From NCBI GenBank assembly GCA_030836365.1, contig JAURQB010000057.1, positions 1 to 17,657 on the forward strand: a stretch of 17,657 bases of DNA, in the 5' to 3' direction. The notes beneath the pieces were generated by a model. That model had not been told where the DNA came from. It was given only the letters and a program-made list of their open reading frames with translations, and did no database searches. The position numbers were made by a program, and so were the translations under genes. Numbering within the stretch: position 1 is the first letter of the stretch; each line of letters opens with the position of its first letter. Source of the DNA: Bdellovibrionota bacterium (GTDB taxonomy: Bacteria; Bdellovibrionota; Bacteriovoracia; Bacteriovoracales; Bacteriovoracaceae). Of the stretch, positions 1-7,976 are shown in pieces.

Positions 1-2797
1 CACTAATTTTTGCATCCAGAAGGTATTGTTGATGAAAGCTGTAGTTATCATCCAGCGTGCTTATCTCACCCGCCCCTAAACAATCAGCAACACCCCGGAC
101 CTCATTTAAATAGCAGGAGGCCGTATCAAATTCTTCACTCCAAACTTTATTACCTTTCAATTCTAAATCATCAAATAAAAAATCGGCAACTAAACAAGCT
201 GCATACTTTTGTGCTAACTCATTGCTCTCATAACTAACTTTATTTTGAAGTAAATTTGCAATATATGATATTTGTGGATTACTTTCACTAAATGAGCCTA
301 GTATTAACTGCAAAATTTCTCTATTAATTATTCGTGATTTCACTTCATCGTCTAGAAATTTGCTTTCAGATACATTATTTGTATATGAGCTTCGATCAAA
401 CAAAAAATCAAGAGAACTTACACCTTCTTTTAAGTTGGTAATACTTCGCGCATCATCAAAGATAATGTAGTTTCGAAGATAGCTATTGGCCGCATCACCT
501 TCTTTGTTATTACTAAAGTCAGCAGGATTTTTGGAAATGTCTTTACTATCAATTCGAACTATTCCCGGAGCAATAAATTCAAGTTGAATATTTGATTCCA
601 AACTATTTTCAGTTACATCTCCAGATTCAGCATCAACTCTGCGATGAAAAGATGGATTTAAATCTTCGCAATTAAAACTCTTCACAGGGTATTTTTTGCA
701 ATTTATATCGATGTTGTCATTCGTCACAATTCCCAAGTTACATGAATGTTTTACCATATTGGGAGTGCCATCCTCAGAATCAGCGATACAATATAATTTA
801 TTATCATTTGAATTTGGTAATAAAGTTTTAACAAGATCATGGCTTTCATTTATTACTGTCGGATACATAAAAAATGAGCCATCAATATTATAATATCGAC
901 CTTCGGCGCAATCTAATTCATTTATTATTTTTTGATACTGATAATCGTTCGCACTATAATTATCACTCACAACGTGATCTAAACTCTCTGAAATTGACGA
1001 CTCATGCAGGAACGAATCATTAAAGTATCGATCGAAAAAATAATTGGAATTATTCTCAATGTGACTCGTTTGCTCTTGCGAATAACTACTACTTTGTAAA
1101 TCAAGCGGATTCATCTCAGTATCAACGGGAAAAACAAAACTGTTTAAATATTCAATTATATCGTCTTTACTAGATATATTTTGACAGCCTCCTAAGTACT
1201 GACACTTGATATTTCTCAATGCTAAACACCGATTAAAAGATTTATTATCATCACTTATATTTTCACAACCCATCACGAGGTCAACATCGCTAGAGACACA
1301 AGCATAGTATTTGTCATCAATACTTTTTCGAACACAGGGAAGGTCCCCAACACATTTTTCAGGACATCGGCCGACCTTATAATCAACAATAATCTCTTCC
1401 TCATCAAAAGAATTAACATTAAAAGCTTTTACCCAAGTTGCCTGTATATATTGAGCGAACTCTAAATCATCTTTCTGGTTCATATACGCCGGTGATAAAA
1501 AACCGACATTTTCCACCTGTGTGCTCTGATATAAGTAATTTAAATCCAAATCAATAAGGGTAAAAGAATTCTTTTTCTTCAAACAATTTCCATCTCTAAC
1601 AAGATGAAACCCAATGTTACCGAACTTAATTTCCTCCTCAAAAATACGAACATTATCATAAAAAGAGTTTTTACTTTCGCATCCATCTTTTTTAATACCC
1701 AAAACGAGAGTTTGAATTAAATCCATCTTATTTTTTATTAGTTTTAAAAAATCGGAGCCAAAAATTAAGTCTTGTTCTTCTATTCCTAAAGACTCTAAAA
1801 ACAATTCGTCATTTTTAAAAGTGAAATCTCTAGGGTTTGTTATTAATACTCGAGGATAACCAACAAACTCACTAATCTCATCGGAGATAAAATACTCTTC
1901 TGATAAAAATTGATCCTCCTGTTTATTAACACCAATTTCTAAGGTGTCCATTCGTTGAAAATTGTCGATCAATTTATCCGTTTTTCGCATGTCTGACTTC
2001 TGCACATAATTTCCAAGCGCAAAATCTTTCAGATCCTCATAATAATACCGGCAGTAGTATGATTGGTCATATGAGCGCCCGTAGATAAAGCCATCATCAA
2101 TCATATTTTCTAACTTATTGCTATATTGTTTTGCGCGCCCTTCAATACCAAAGTAATCTCCATCAATTGTTCTCGAACTACTCACACTTATTCTCGAGAA
2201 ATCTACAAAAGAATGCTCAAGCGAGGGAATAAAAACATGCTTTGTTAAATGATCCATGAAGTTCCAATATGTATGGCCGTTGTAAGAATAACTTAGCCAC
2301 CCTTCACAGTCAGCTGCATATCGCATACTCGCAGTTCCATTAAAATCATAATGAACAGACTTGATTCGGTTAAAATCAAATAACAGCATTTGATCACCAA
2401 ATCTATTTGTTAATATTTTTCGAACATTTTGCAGATCAAACGTGTAATTATTTAAATCGCCATCGCGGTTACTTCGATCTAAATCAAGTGACAACGTTGA
2501 AACATTATTCGTTTCATGCGCGAAGATAATTTCACGTTTCACTAACTCATCGACACAGCTTTGAACTAAACTAGGATGAGTATTATCTAATACCGGCCCA
2601 TTAATCTCGTCTTCAGATGTCGGTCTAGATATTGCTGAAAAATTCACACCGTTAACATCTTGACAAGTACCAGATATCAACGTTTCAACATATGACTTAG
2701 CTTTCACCTTTGAATCACTAGTTGAATACCCCAAAGCTGGGATTAAAATCACCGTCGGGATCAATGTCAGATAAAGGATGAAATTCATTAGTTTCAT
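1..2797 (-). CDS. large secreted Cys-containing protein of unknown function (3' end outside window)
   Basis: I checked the reading frame across the whole stretch. It has no stop from the ATG at 2797 to the left edge, so at least 932 codons are present and the C-terminus is missing. The first ~25 residues (basic start, long hydrophobic run, then ALGYSTS) look like a Sec signal peptide without a lipobox. The body is polar, rich in Asp, Asn, Ser and Tyr, with many cysteines. The densest cluster, eight Cys, is encoded near 1180-1370 and includes CPEKC, LPC and YLGGCQ. I recognise no enzymatic motif, membrane helix or repeat family. A weak GGA ribosome site lies 7 nt before the ATG. The gene is divergent from the methyltransferase at 3047. 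It is probably an exported or cell-surface protein whose cysteines form disulfides; function is unknown. Confidence 0.85.
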   Translation of the reverse strand, partial: MKLMNFILYLTLIPTVILIPALGYSTSDSKVKAKSYVETLISGTCQDVNGVNFSAISRPTSEDEINGPVLDNTHPSLVQSCVDELVKREIIFAHETNNVSTLSLDLDRSNRDGDLNNYTFDLQNVRKILTNRFGDQMLLFDFNRIKSVHYDFNGTASMRYAADCEGWLSYSYNGHTYWNFMDHLTKHVFIPSLEHSFVDFSRISVSSSRTIDGDYFGIEGRAKQYSNKLENMIDDGFIYGRSYDQSYYCRYYYEDLKDFALGNYVQKSDMRKTDKLIDNFQRMDTLEIGVNKQEDQFLSEEYFISDEISEFVGYPRVLITNPRDFTFKNDELFLESLGIEEQDLIFGSDFLKLIKNKMDLIQTLVLGIKKDGCESKNSFYDNVRIFEEEIKFGNIGFHLVRDGNCLKKKNSFTLIDLDLNYLYQSTQVENVGFLSPAYMNQKDDLEFAQYIQATWVKAFNVNSFDEEEIIVDYKVGRCPEKCVGDLPCVRKSIDDKYYACVSSDVDLVMGCENISDDNKSFNRCLALRNIKCQYLGGCQNISSKDDIIEYLNSFVFPVDTEMNPLDLQSSSYSQEQTSHIENNSNYFFDRYFNDSFLHESSISESLDHVVSDNYSANDYQYQKIINELDCAEGRYYNIDGSFFMYPTVINESHDLVKTLLPNSNDNKLYCIADSEDGTPNMVKHSCNLGIVTNDNIDINCKKYPVKSFNCEDLNPSFHRRVDAESGDVTENSLESNIQLEFIAPGIVRIDSKDISKNPADFSNNKEGDAANSYLRNYIIFDDARSITNLKEGVSSLDFLFDRSSYTNNVSESKFLDDEVKSRIINREILQLILGSFSESNPQISYIANLLQNKVSYESNELAQKYAACLVADFLFDDLELKGNKVWSEEFDTASCYLNEVRGVADCLGAGEISTLDDNYSFHQQYLLDAKIS

Positions 2798-2908
2798 TAT
2801 AAATCCATATCGACAAAAACACTCAAGTACCTAAAAAAAACAACATTGATTGGCCTATAAATTTCAGCTATATGAGTGAAATCTCCCGAAATTAAAACAG
2901 AATTGATT

Positions 2909-2935
2909 GTGTGGAATCATTGAGAAATTCCACAC
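2909..2935. repeat. perfect 9-bp inverted repeat in the divergent spacer
   Basis: GTGTGGAAT (2909-2917) and ATTCCACAC (2927-2935) are exact reverse complements around a 9-nt loop. No T-run follows on either strand, so it does not look like an intrinsic terminator. Its place between two divergent genes fits an operator or a 5'-leader hairpin. The rest of the 2798-3046 spacer holds only AT-rich promoter-like sequence. Confidence 0.55.
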
Positions 2936-2990
2936 CTCAGGAATCTGCGAAATAAAAAGTGTAATACATCAAAATTATTATACATTTATC

Positions 2991-3018
2991 TTGATAAACA
3001 AGGCGACTTCACTAATAT
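2991..3018 (+). promoter_or_regulatory. candidate sigma70-type promoter for the TPMT-family gene
   Basis: TTGATA at 2991-2996 and TAATAT at 3013-3018 are separated by 16 nt. The expected start would lie about 20 nt before the ATG at 3047. The -10 matches the consensus at only four of six bases, so this is tentative. Confidence 0.4.
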
Positions 3019-3046
3019 ACAAAAAAATAATATTTGAGAGCGACAA

Positions 3047-3718
3047 ATGGATTCAAAATTTTGGCATGATGTCTGGGATGAAGGCCAAATTGGTTTTCAT
3101 CAATCAGAAGTGAATAAAAACCTAAAAAATCACCTAAACCTCCTACAAAGTACTGAGCATGAAATACTCGTTCCCCTATGTGGTAAATCACTCGACATGA
3201 ATTATTTAGTAAGTGAGAACTATACAGTATATGGGGTGGAGATAGTAAAGAAGGCAATAATTGAATATTTCGATGAACACAAATTGAATTATCATTGTGA
3301 AGATATCTCAACAGAACAAAATGTAAAATTTGAATCATACACCACTGAAAATAATAAGCTTCAATTATATCACGGTGACTTTCATCAATTTGATCAATTA
3401 GGCATAAAATTTAGTGCCATTTATGACCGTGCCAGCATGATTGCACTTCCACCTGAGTTAAGAGAAGTTCATGCACAATCACTAAGAAACCTTACAAAGA
3501 AAAACGGAACGATACTTCTGATTACACTAGAATATGATCAGTCAAAAGTTAATGGCCCTCCACATAGCCTCGAAACAGCGGAAGTGCAGAGTTTATTTTC
3601 AAATGATTTTGAGATAACGATAATCAATGAAGAAAAAACTAAAAATATTGGGCCAAAATTTAAAAATAATGGGATTAACTTTGTCACTCAAAAGGTGTAC
3701 TGCTTAAAACGGAAATAG
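3047..3718 (+). CDS. tpm: thiopurine S-methyltransferase (TPMT) family SAM-dependent methyltransferase
   Basis: The 223-residue product has the typical bacterial TPMT length and layout. It opens with FWHDVWDEGQIGFHQ (residues 5-19), matching the family's FWxxRWxxGxxGFHxxxV start. The SAM-binding loop VPLCGKSLD is at 42-50, followed by GVE (63-65), GDFHQF (110-115), YDRASMIALPPELR (126-139) and a GPPHS segment (170-174). Family members transfer a methyl group from S-adenosylmethionine to thiol or selenium/tellurium compounds. In bacteria they are linked to metalloid tolerance and volatile sulfur or selenium products. The natural substrate here cannot be told from sequence. No signal peptide is present, so it is cytoplasmic. 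A weak GAGAG ribosome site precedes the ATG. It appears to be monocistronic and converges on the metallophosphoesterase. Confidence 0.9.
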   Translation: MDSKFWHDVWDEGQIGFHQSEVNKNLKNHLNLLQSTEHEILVPLCGKSLDMNYLVSENYTVYGVEIVKKAIIEYFDEHKLNYHCEDISTEQNVKFESYTTENNKLQLYHGDFHQFDQLGIKFSAIYDRASMIALPPELREVHAQSLRNLTKKNGTILLITLEYDQSKVNGPPHSLETAEVQSLFSNDFEITIINEEKTKNIGPKFKNNGINFVTQKVYCLKRK

Positions 3719-3797
3719 CTTGAAGCTCGCCCGCGTATAGGTAGCTTCACGCTCGACCTGCTTACAAATATCTTCACGCTCGACGGCAAAAATGTAG
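3718..3797. repeat. three degenerate tandem units of 26-27 bp between convergent genes
   Basis: Units begin at 3718, 3744 and 3771. Units 2 and 3 share an exact 13-bp core, CTTCACGCTCGAC (3745-3757 and 3772-3784). Unit 1 begins GCTTGAAGCTCGCCC and is a looser copy. TGAAGCT (3721-3727) and AGCTTCA (3743-3749) also form a 7-bp inverted repeat. The third unit runs into the 3' end of the metallophosphoesterase gene and supplies its stop and last codons. The block is visibly more GC-rich than its surroundings. No T-run is present, so it is not an obvious terminator. Confidence 0.5.
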
Positions 3798-4763
3798 AAC
3801 AACCTCACCTCGTACATTAAAACGCACAGGTAGCGCCACAGTCCCAACTCCTGATGAAGTGTAACCTCTCATGCCATTGATATACCAAGCGCCTCTAAAA
3901 AACCTTTTTCCAGCGTTTAAGTGTGTGAGAACAGGAACTCCTCCAGGTAGACAAACCTGTCCCCCGTGTGTATGTCCACATAGATAAAAATCAACCCCAA
4001 GCTTACTGGCCATATCAAATAATTCAGGAGAATGAACCATCGCAATCGTAAATTTTTCATTTGCGGTTTTAAGTGCCGCCAATGAATCTTTTGTAAAATA
4101 GTAGTGGGGATCGTCAGTCCCAACAATTCTAATTGACTGCCCCTCCCTAACGAGATCAACCGCCTCATTAATTAACATCTTGATACCAATACTTTCAAGC
4201 TTTTGAGCAAGTTCTGCATGGTCATGATTTCCCATAACGCCAAAAGCACCGACCTTAGGCCTTACGGCGCTAACCAATTTTTCGAGCCTTATACTAATTT
4301 CATCATCTGATAAGACAGATTTCGTTTTAGTTGTAAAATCTCCAGTAAAAGAAATTATATCAACGCTTAGGCCATTAACGAGAGAAATAATTCTTTCAAT
4401 TAAAGCTGGATCCTCCTGAAGATGTAAATCACTTACTTGTAAAATTGTTAGGCCATTAAAATTTTCTGGAATATCACTGAAGATATGGTCTTGAAGTTTT
4501 ACCTGACAATGTTCAGAGTTTCTCTTCCCTCTGTTAAAAAGAAAAAACGCTTTTAAGATAAAATTAAAAAAATTTATTGAATAGCTGAAAAATCGCCATG
4601 ATTTGATAGACTTTCTTCTTCCTGGTGTCGCATTAGCAATTGAATTTCCTTCAAGTGTTTTTCGATGAGTGAACCATTTTTCTCTACGATCAATCAAATG
4701 ATGATGAACACCTGCATCACTAGAATTTTTATTATCAAAATTTTCAGTTTTTCGTATGCTCAT
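3774..4763 (-). CDS. calcineurin-like metallophosphoesterase, membrane-associated (YkuE/LpxG-like)
   Basis: The 329-residue protein carries all metallophosphoesterase motifs: SDLHL (111-115, metal ligands D112/H114), TGDF (140-143), GNHDH (178-182), MVHSPE (242-247) and GHTHGGQ (263-269). This GHTHGGQ pattern is typical of the YkuE-type branch, whose members hydrolyse phosphoester or pyrophosphate bonds of membrane-linked substrates such as UDP-2,3-diacylglucosamine. The substrate here is not determined. The first ~55 residues are polar and basic, followed by a hydrophobic stretch (about 58-77) ending in basic residues. That fits a membrane anchor or hairpin just before the catalytic domain. 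The ATG at 4763 has no ribosome site and lies 2 nt after the T-tract of a terminator, so the true start may be further downstream. The last codons lie in a tandem repeat. Confidence 0.85.
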   Translation of the reverse strand: MSIRKTENFDNKNSSDAGVHHHLIDRREKWFTHRKTLEGNSIANATPGRRKSIKSWRFFSYSINFFNFILKAFFLFNRGKRNSEHCQVKLQDHIFSDIPENFNGLTILQVSDLHLQEDPALIERIISLVNGLSVDIISFTGDFTTKTKSVLSDDEISIRLEKLVSAVRPKVGAFGVMGNHDHAELAQKLESIGIKMLINEAVDLVREGQSIRIVGTDDPHYYFTKDSLAALKTANEKFTIAMVHSPELFDMASKLGVDFYLCGHTHGGQVCLPGGVPVLTHLNAGKRFFRGAWYINGMRGYTSSGVGTVALPVRFNVRGEVVLHFCRRA

Positions 4764-4765
4764 AT

Positions 4766-4794
4766 AAAAAAAAGAGGAAAGTTAGACTTTCCCC
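4766..4794 (-). terminator. intrinsic terminator of the first subtilase gene
   Basis: Read on the minus strand, GGGGAAAGT, a 3-nt loop and ACTTTCCTC form a 9-bp stem (one G-U pair), followed by eight T (4773-4766). It lies about 50 bp after the stop of the subtilase (4843). It abuts the start codon of the metallophosphoesterase. Confidence 0.85.
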
Positions 4795-4842
4795 TTTATC
4801 GACATAATTAATGAAAAATTAATCGTAGATTTAAAAACCTAT

Positions 4843-6225
4843 TTAAAGCTTAAATGGACTAGGTAGCGGCAATATTCCTAAATTAGTAATATTGAGACCT
4901 TTTTCGACTAATCGTCCTCTTACTTGATCCTCAACCTCTAATTTAGATTTAGTAATCGCTTCTTCTAAACTCATTGTCAGAGAAAGCTCTGCGGCCTTAA
5001 TTGCTCTTTCTCTATTCACGATACCACCGGCCTTTACAAGACTGGCGAGATCATCTCTCTTATCAACAGATTCCATAATAATTTTTTTCATCTCTTTTGG
5101 CATGAGCTTGGGGTTCATGTCTTTGATTTTCCCTGCGATATTCGCTACGTATGGAGCAGCCTGAGAAGTACCGCTGACTGACAAGTATTCGTCACCAGGA
5201 ACAGTTGAGTAAATACTAACACCAGGTGCAGCAACATCAACTTCTTTTATCCCATAGTTACTAAATGGAGCAATAATATCGAAACCAATTGTGGCCGCAA
5301 CACTAATCACATTGTCTGCCTGAATGTTAGTAGGACTTGAAGGCAGTTCATCATTGTTTGTGCCGTCATTACCAGCGGCAAATACCCATAACGTCTTCGG
5401 GGATTCACTTACCATGTCTTCCCCATTCTTGATGAGCTCATTGATAAAATGAATAGAGTATTTTTTTATTTCTTGTTCCGTCAGCTTTAAATTAAGTCCA
5501 TCCGCAACGGCTGAAATCAACATTTTCGCTTGAGCGTAGCCTGTTCCAAAACTTCCATTAGCAACATCAGATTTGTGCTCACCTACGTATTCTGCTATTT
5601 CCGTAAGTAATTTCATTTGTTGTTTAGCTAGAGTTGCGAGTGCTTTTTTTATTAGCTTATCTTTAAGGCCATCCAAAAGAGCTGGTGTTTGCTCATCACC
5701 CGTCAAACTCGAAGAAGAGTCAGAATCAGATTCATCCTCTGCAGGCAACTTGACTTCTGTAGGGATTAATTTTACAGACAATAATTTAATATCAGAAGAT
5801 TCGCTTGCCGCAATTCCCGCCACGTGCGTTCCATGCATAAAATTACCATATATCTGAAGTTTCTTTAAAAACTCATTATCTGAAACTCTATCACGAAGCC
5901 AGTTCATTTCTTCTTCTGTCGCTTCACCAGTCATGGCCTTCGCCTGAATTAAAAAGAATTTTTTAATATCGTCATTTAAAATCCCAAGATAGGAATAATC
6001 GATCACCTCATTGTTTGATTCAGCAAAATTCCAACCATAGACGTCATCTTGATAACCGTTTCGATCTTCATCTCGATCATTATTTGGCGTTTCTGCTTCA
6101 TTTATCCAGATGTTATTAATCAAACCTTCATGCTTATAGTCAGTCCCGCTATCTACAATTGCTACAGTTGACGAATATGCACTTGGAATAATTCCTAAAA
6201 ATACTACTGCTAATGTCTTGAACAC
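4843..6225 (-). CDS. secreted subtilisin-like serine protease (S8), no recognisable propeptide
   Basis: This is a subtilase with its triad in family order: Asp in VDSGTDYKH (D25), His in MHGTHVAG (H131), oxyanion Asn in AAGND (N286) and Ser in SGTSQAAP (S354). I chose the GTG at 6225 because GGGAGGT stands 5 nt upstream. The protein then begins MFKTLAVVFLGIIPSAYSS, a good signal peptide, giving 460 residues. Extending to an ATG at 6330 would add 35 residues, has no ribosome site and overlaps the divergent gene's start. The catalytic Asp lies only about six residues after the likely signal cleavage. There is therefore no room for an I9-type propeptide or the usual N-terminal strand. Long insertions separate Asp from His and His from Asn; the second holds an acidic Asp/Ser stretch (residues 163-178). 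No C-terminal anchor is visible. It is probably exported to the periplasm or medium. Confidence 0.88.
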   Translation of the reverse strand: MFKTLAVVFLGIIPSAYSSTVAIVDSGTDYKHEGLINNIWINEAETPNNDRDEDRNGYQDDVYGWNFAESNNEVIDYSYLGILNDDIKKFFLIQAKAMTGEATEEEMNWLRDRVSDNEFLKKLQIYGNFMHGTHVAGIAASESSDIKLLSVKLIPTEVKLPAEDESDSDSSSSLTGDEQTPALLDGLKDKLIKKALATLAKQQMKLLTEIAEYVGEHKSDVANGSFGTGYAQAKMLISAVADGLNLKLTEQEIKKYSIHFINELIKNGEDMVSESPKTLWVFAAGNDGTNNDELPSSPTNIQADNVISVAATIGFDIIAPFSNYGIKEVDVAAPGVSIYSTVPGDEYLSVSGTSQAAPYVANIAGKIKDMNPKLMPKEMKKIIMESVDKRDDLASLVKAGGIVNRERAIKAAELSLTMSLEEAITKSKLEVEDQVRGRLVEKGLNITNLGILPLPSPFKL

Positions 6226-6230
6226 GATCG

Positions 6231-6237
6231 ACCTCCC
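6231..6237 (-). promoter_or_regulatory. strong ribosome binding site fixing a GTG start
   Basis: GGGAGGT on the minus strand lies 5 nt before the GTG at 6225. It decides the start of the subtilase and yields a clean signal peptide. The longer frame, opening at 6330, has no comparable site. Confidence 0.75.
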
Positions 6238-6328
6238 TGCCGAAAAAAAAGAGGACAAAAGTGTTTCCAAAATGAGAGTTATCGTCAATAAATAATTTAG
6301 ATTATTACGTTTTTTTTTGGAATCACTC

Positions 6329-7291
6329 ATGAAATGTAAAGTATTTCTTACTTCAACGGTCTACTCTGACACTCTATCTGTGCTCAACTCATCTCATTTC
6401 GAGGTGCACATGCGCAAAGATGATGAACCAGTTTTAACCGAGGAAGATTTAATACGAATTGCGGGGGAATATGACGCATTAGTTTGTAATATATCAAACA
6501 AAATTACTTCTAAAGTGATCACAGCTGCAACAAAATTAAAATTTATCAGCAACATCGCTGTAGGGCATGACAATATTGATCTAGACGCCGCGAGAAAGAA
6601 AAATATTATTATTGCCACAACTCCAGGAACTCTACACCGTTCAGTTGCAGAATATGCGATCGGACTACTGTTAATGGCCTCCAGAAAAGTATCAACCCAC
6701 CAATATCAACAAAAGACTGAAGGGTACCCTAATTGGGCGCCTACCTATAATACTGGATTAGAAATTTCGAATAAGGAAATTGGCATTATTGGGCTTGGTC
6801 AAATTGGCAAAGAAATAGGAAGAATGCTGCATTTTGGTTTCAACTCCAAAATTTATTATCTGAAAAATAAAAGTGTCCCTAAGACAGATTATAAAATAAC
6901 CCCCCTCGATAAAAATCAATTTTTCTCGCGGATGAAATTCATCATCATCGCATGTCCATTAACAGAAAAAACCAAAAATTTAATTGATGATAATGAACTA
7001 AACTCAATACAAAATGACTCTGTTATCGTTAATATTGCTCGCGGAAAAATTATTAACCAAAAAGCACTACTCAAGTACAAAAATAAATTTAGAGGAATAG
7101 GGCTAGATGTAACAGATCCCGACCCTCTTCCTCTCGGCCATCAAATCCTAGATGATCCCAATTTCTTTATCACTCCACACATCGCATCTGCTACGGATGA
7201 AGCAAGAGGAGAGATGATCAAAAGGGCCTTAAAAAACGTATATAATTACATGCACTTAGAAGATTCAAACGACGTAAATATTATAAATTAA
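6329..7291 (+). CDS. D-isomer-specific 2-hydroxyacid dehydrogenase (glyoxylate/hydroxypyruvate reductase-like)
   Basis: This is a 320-residue NAD(P)-dependent oxidoreductase that should reduce a 2-keto acid to a D-2-hydroxy acid. The dinucleotide-binding motif IIGLGQIGKEIG is at about 153-164, and SNIAVGHDNID and TPGTLHRSVAEYAIGLLL belong to the family. The catalytic Arg is in NIARGKI (R238) and the His in TPHIASAT (H284). The catalytic Glu, which precedes Pro in the related GRHPR motif DVTSPEPLP, is replaced by Asp here (DVTDPDPLP, D265, 19 residues before the His as in GRHPR). The general sequence is closest to glyoxylate/hydroxypyruvate reductases, but the substrate is unproven. The ATG at 6329 follows TTTGGA at a 7-nt spacing; a TTG at 6317 in the same frame is unlikely. 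The upstream 103 bp are shared with the divergent protease. Confidence 0.88.
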   Translation: MKCKVFLTSTVYSDTLSVLNSSHFEVHMRKDDEPVLTEEDLIRIAGEYDALVCNISNKITSKVITAATKLKFISNIAVGHDNIDLDAARKKNIIIATTPGTLHRSVAEYAIGLLLMASRKVSTHQYQQKTEGYPNWAPTYNTGLEISNKEIGIIGLGQIGKEIGRMLHFGFNSKIYYLKNKSVPKTDYKITPLDKNQFFSRMKFIIIACPLTEKTKNLIDDNELNSIQNDSVIVNIARGKIINQKALLKYKNKFRGIGLDVTDPDPLPLGHQILDDPNFFITPHIASATDEARGEMIKRALKNVYNYMHLEDSNDVNIIN

Positions 7292-7293
7292 TT

Positions 7294-7320
7294 TTGACGT
7301 GAGCAAAATTCGCTTATAAC
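7294..7320 (+). promoter_or_regulatory. candidate promoter for the lipoprotein gene
   Basis: TTGACG (7294-7299) and TATAAC (7315-7320) have a 15-nt spacer, shorter than ideal. They lie directly after the dehydrogenase stop and about 20 nt before the ribosome site of the lipoprotein gene. Confidence 0.35.
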
Positions 7321-7349
7321 CTTACAAAAATTTATTTTCGGAGGAAAAA

Positions 7350-7976
7350 ATGAAGCATATTTTAATCTTAATTTTATTGGTTGGTTGTAAATCCTACCAA
7401 GGAGAGATGAACGTAACGGATCACCTAATATATAAAAACACCAAAGGAAAAACTCAAGTTTTGGTCATTGGTGATTACACAACAAAAGTGAAAGTTAACA
7501 AGAAAAAAAGCATCACCATCAAGGCAAAAAATATTTTTGAGGATGTGAAAATAAAACTTAACCTACCAAAATCGATAAATAATTTCCTCTCCTCTGATGA
7601 CTCCACTTCAACAACGCGAATCGATCTTCCTAAGAACATTACAGGACAGCCATTTAGCGTCCAAGGCGAATTAAAAATCGAGACAACCGCTGGTGAACCT
7701 ATCACTGAAACACAATCTTGCTCAAACTCTCCTCGTTGGGACATAGACTGTGGATGGCAATACGAAGACGTCATCCCTGGAAGACCTGGATATGGCCCAA
7801 ACACTTGGTGCAACTCTATTCCATTGGGGACACGAGATGTTACTTACCGACTTGATCAAATTACATCTACTGTAAGACTAGAGCTCTCAAATGATGAAAC
7901 TCCGAATGCATTTATTAATGCTTCTTCAGTAAAAGAGGAGAAAGTTCTTCTAACCGTTTCAAAATGTGAGTACTAA
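7350..7976 (+). CDS. putative small lipoprotein, unknown function
   Basis: The 208-residue product starts with a short basic and hydrophobic signal ending in the lipobox LVGC (Cys13). Lys follows at +2, so it should be lipidated and, by the usual sorting rule, go to the outer membrane. Residues 30-80 are rich in Lys, Val and Ile in a beta-like pattern. Residues 120-160 form a Gly/Pro/Trp-rich segment with cysteines at 124, 134 and 154 (CSNSPRWDIDCGWQYE and NTWCNS), and Cys206 is three residues from the C-terminus, so two disulfides are possible. I recognise no family. A strong CGGAGG ribosome site precedes the ATG. Its last 62 bp overlap, tail to tail, the 3' end of the second subtilase, and its terminator lies inside that gene. 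Confidence 0.8.
   Translation: MKHILILILLVGCKSYQGEMNVTDHLIYKNTKGKTQVLVIGDYTTKVKVNKKKSITIKAKNIFEDVKIKLNLPKSINNFLSSDDSTSTTRIDLPKNITGQPFSVQGELKIETTAGEPITETQSCSNSPRWDIDCGWQYEDVIPGRPGYGPNTWCNSIPLGTRDVTYRLDQITSTVRLELSNDETPNAFINASSVKEEKVLLTVSKCEY

Noticed and set aside
10..893. Short plus-strand frames (10-237, 696-893) inside the left region
   Set aside because: They are antisense to a continuous 932-codon minus-strand frame with a signal peptide.
2909..2935. Terminator call for the inverted repeat
   Set aside because: No T-run follows on either strand.
3012..3338. 108-codon minus-strand frame antisense to the methyltransferase
   Set aside because: It lies opposite a gene with clear TPMT motifs and shows no recognisable feature of its own.
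6317..6328. TTG start four codons upstream of the dehydrogenase ATG
   Set aside because: It lies within the T-run and its only GGA motif serves the ATG at 6329.
6226..6330. 35-residue N-terminal extension of the first subtilase starting at an ATG at 6330
   Set aside because: It has no ribosome site and overlaps the divergent dehydrogenase start. The GTG at 6225 has GGGAGGT at good spacing and gives a proper signal peptide.
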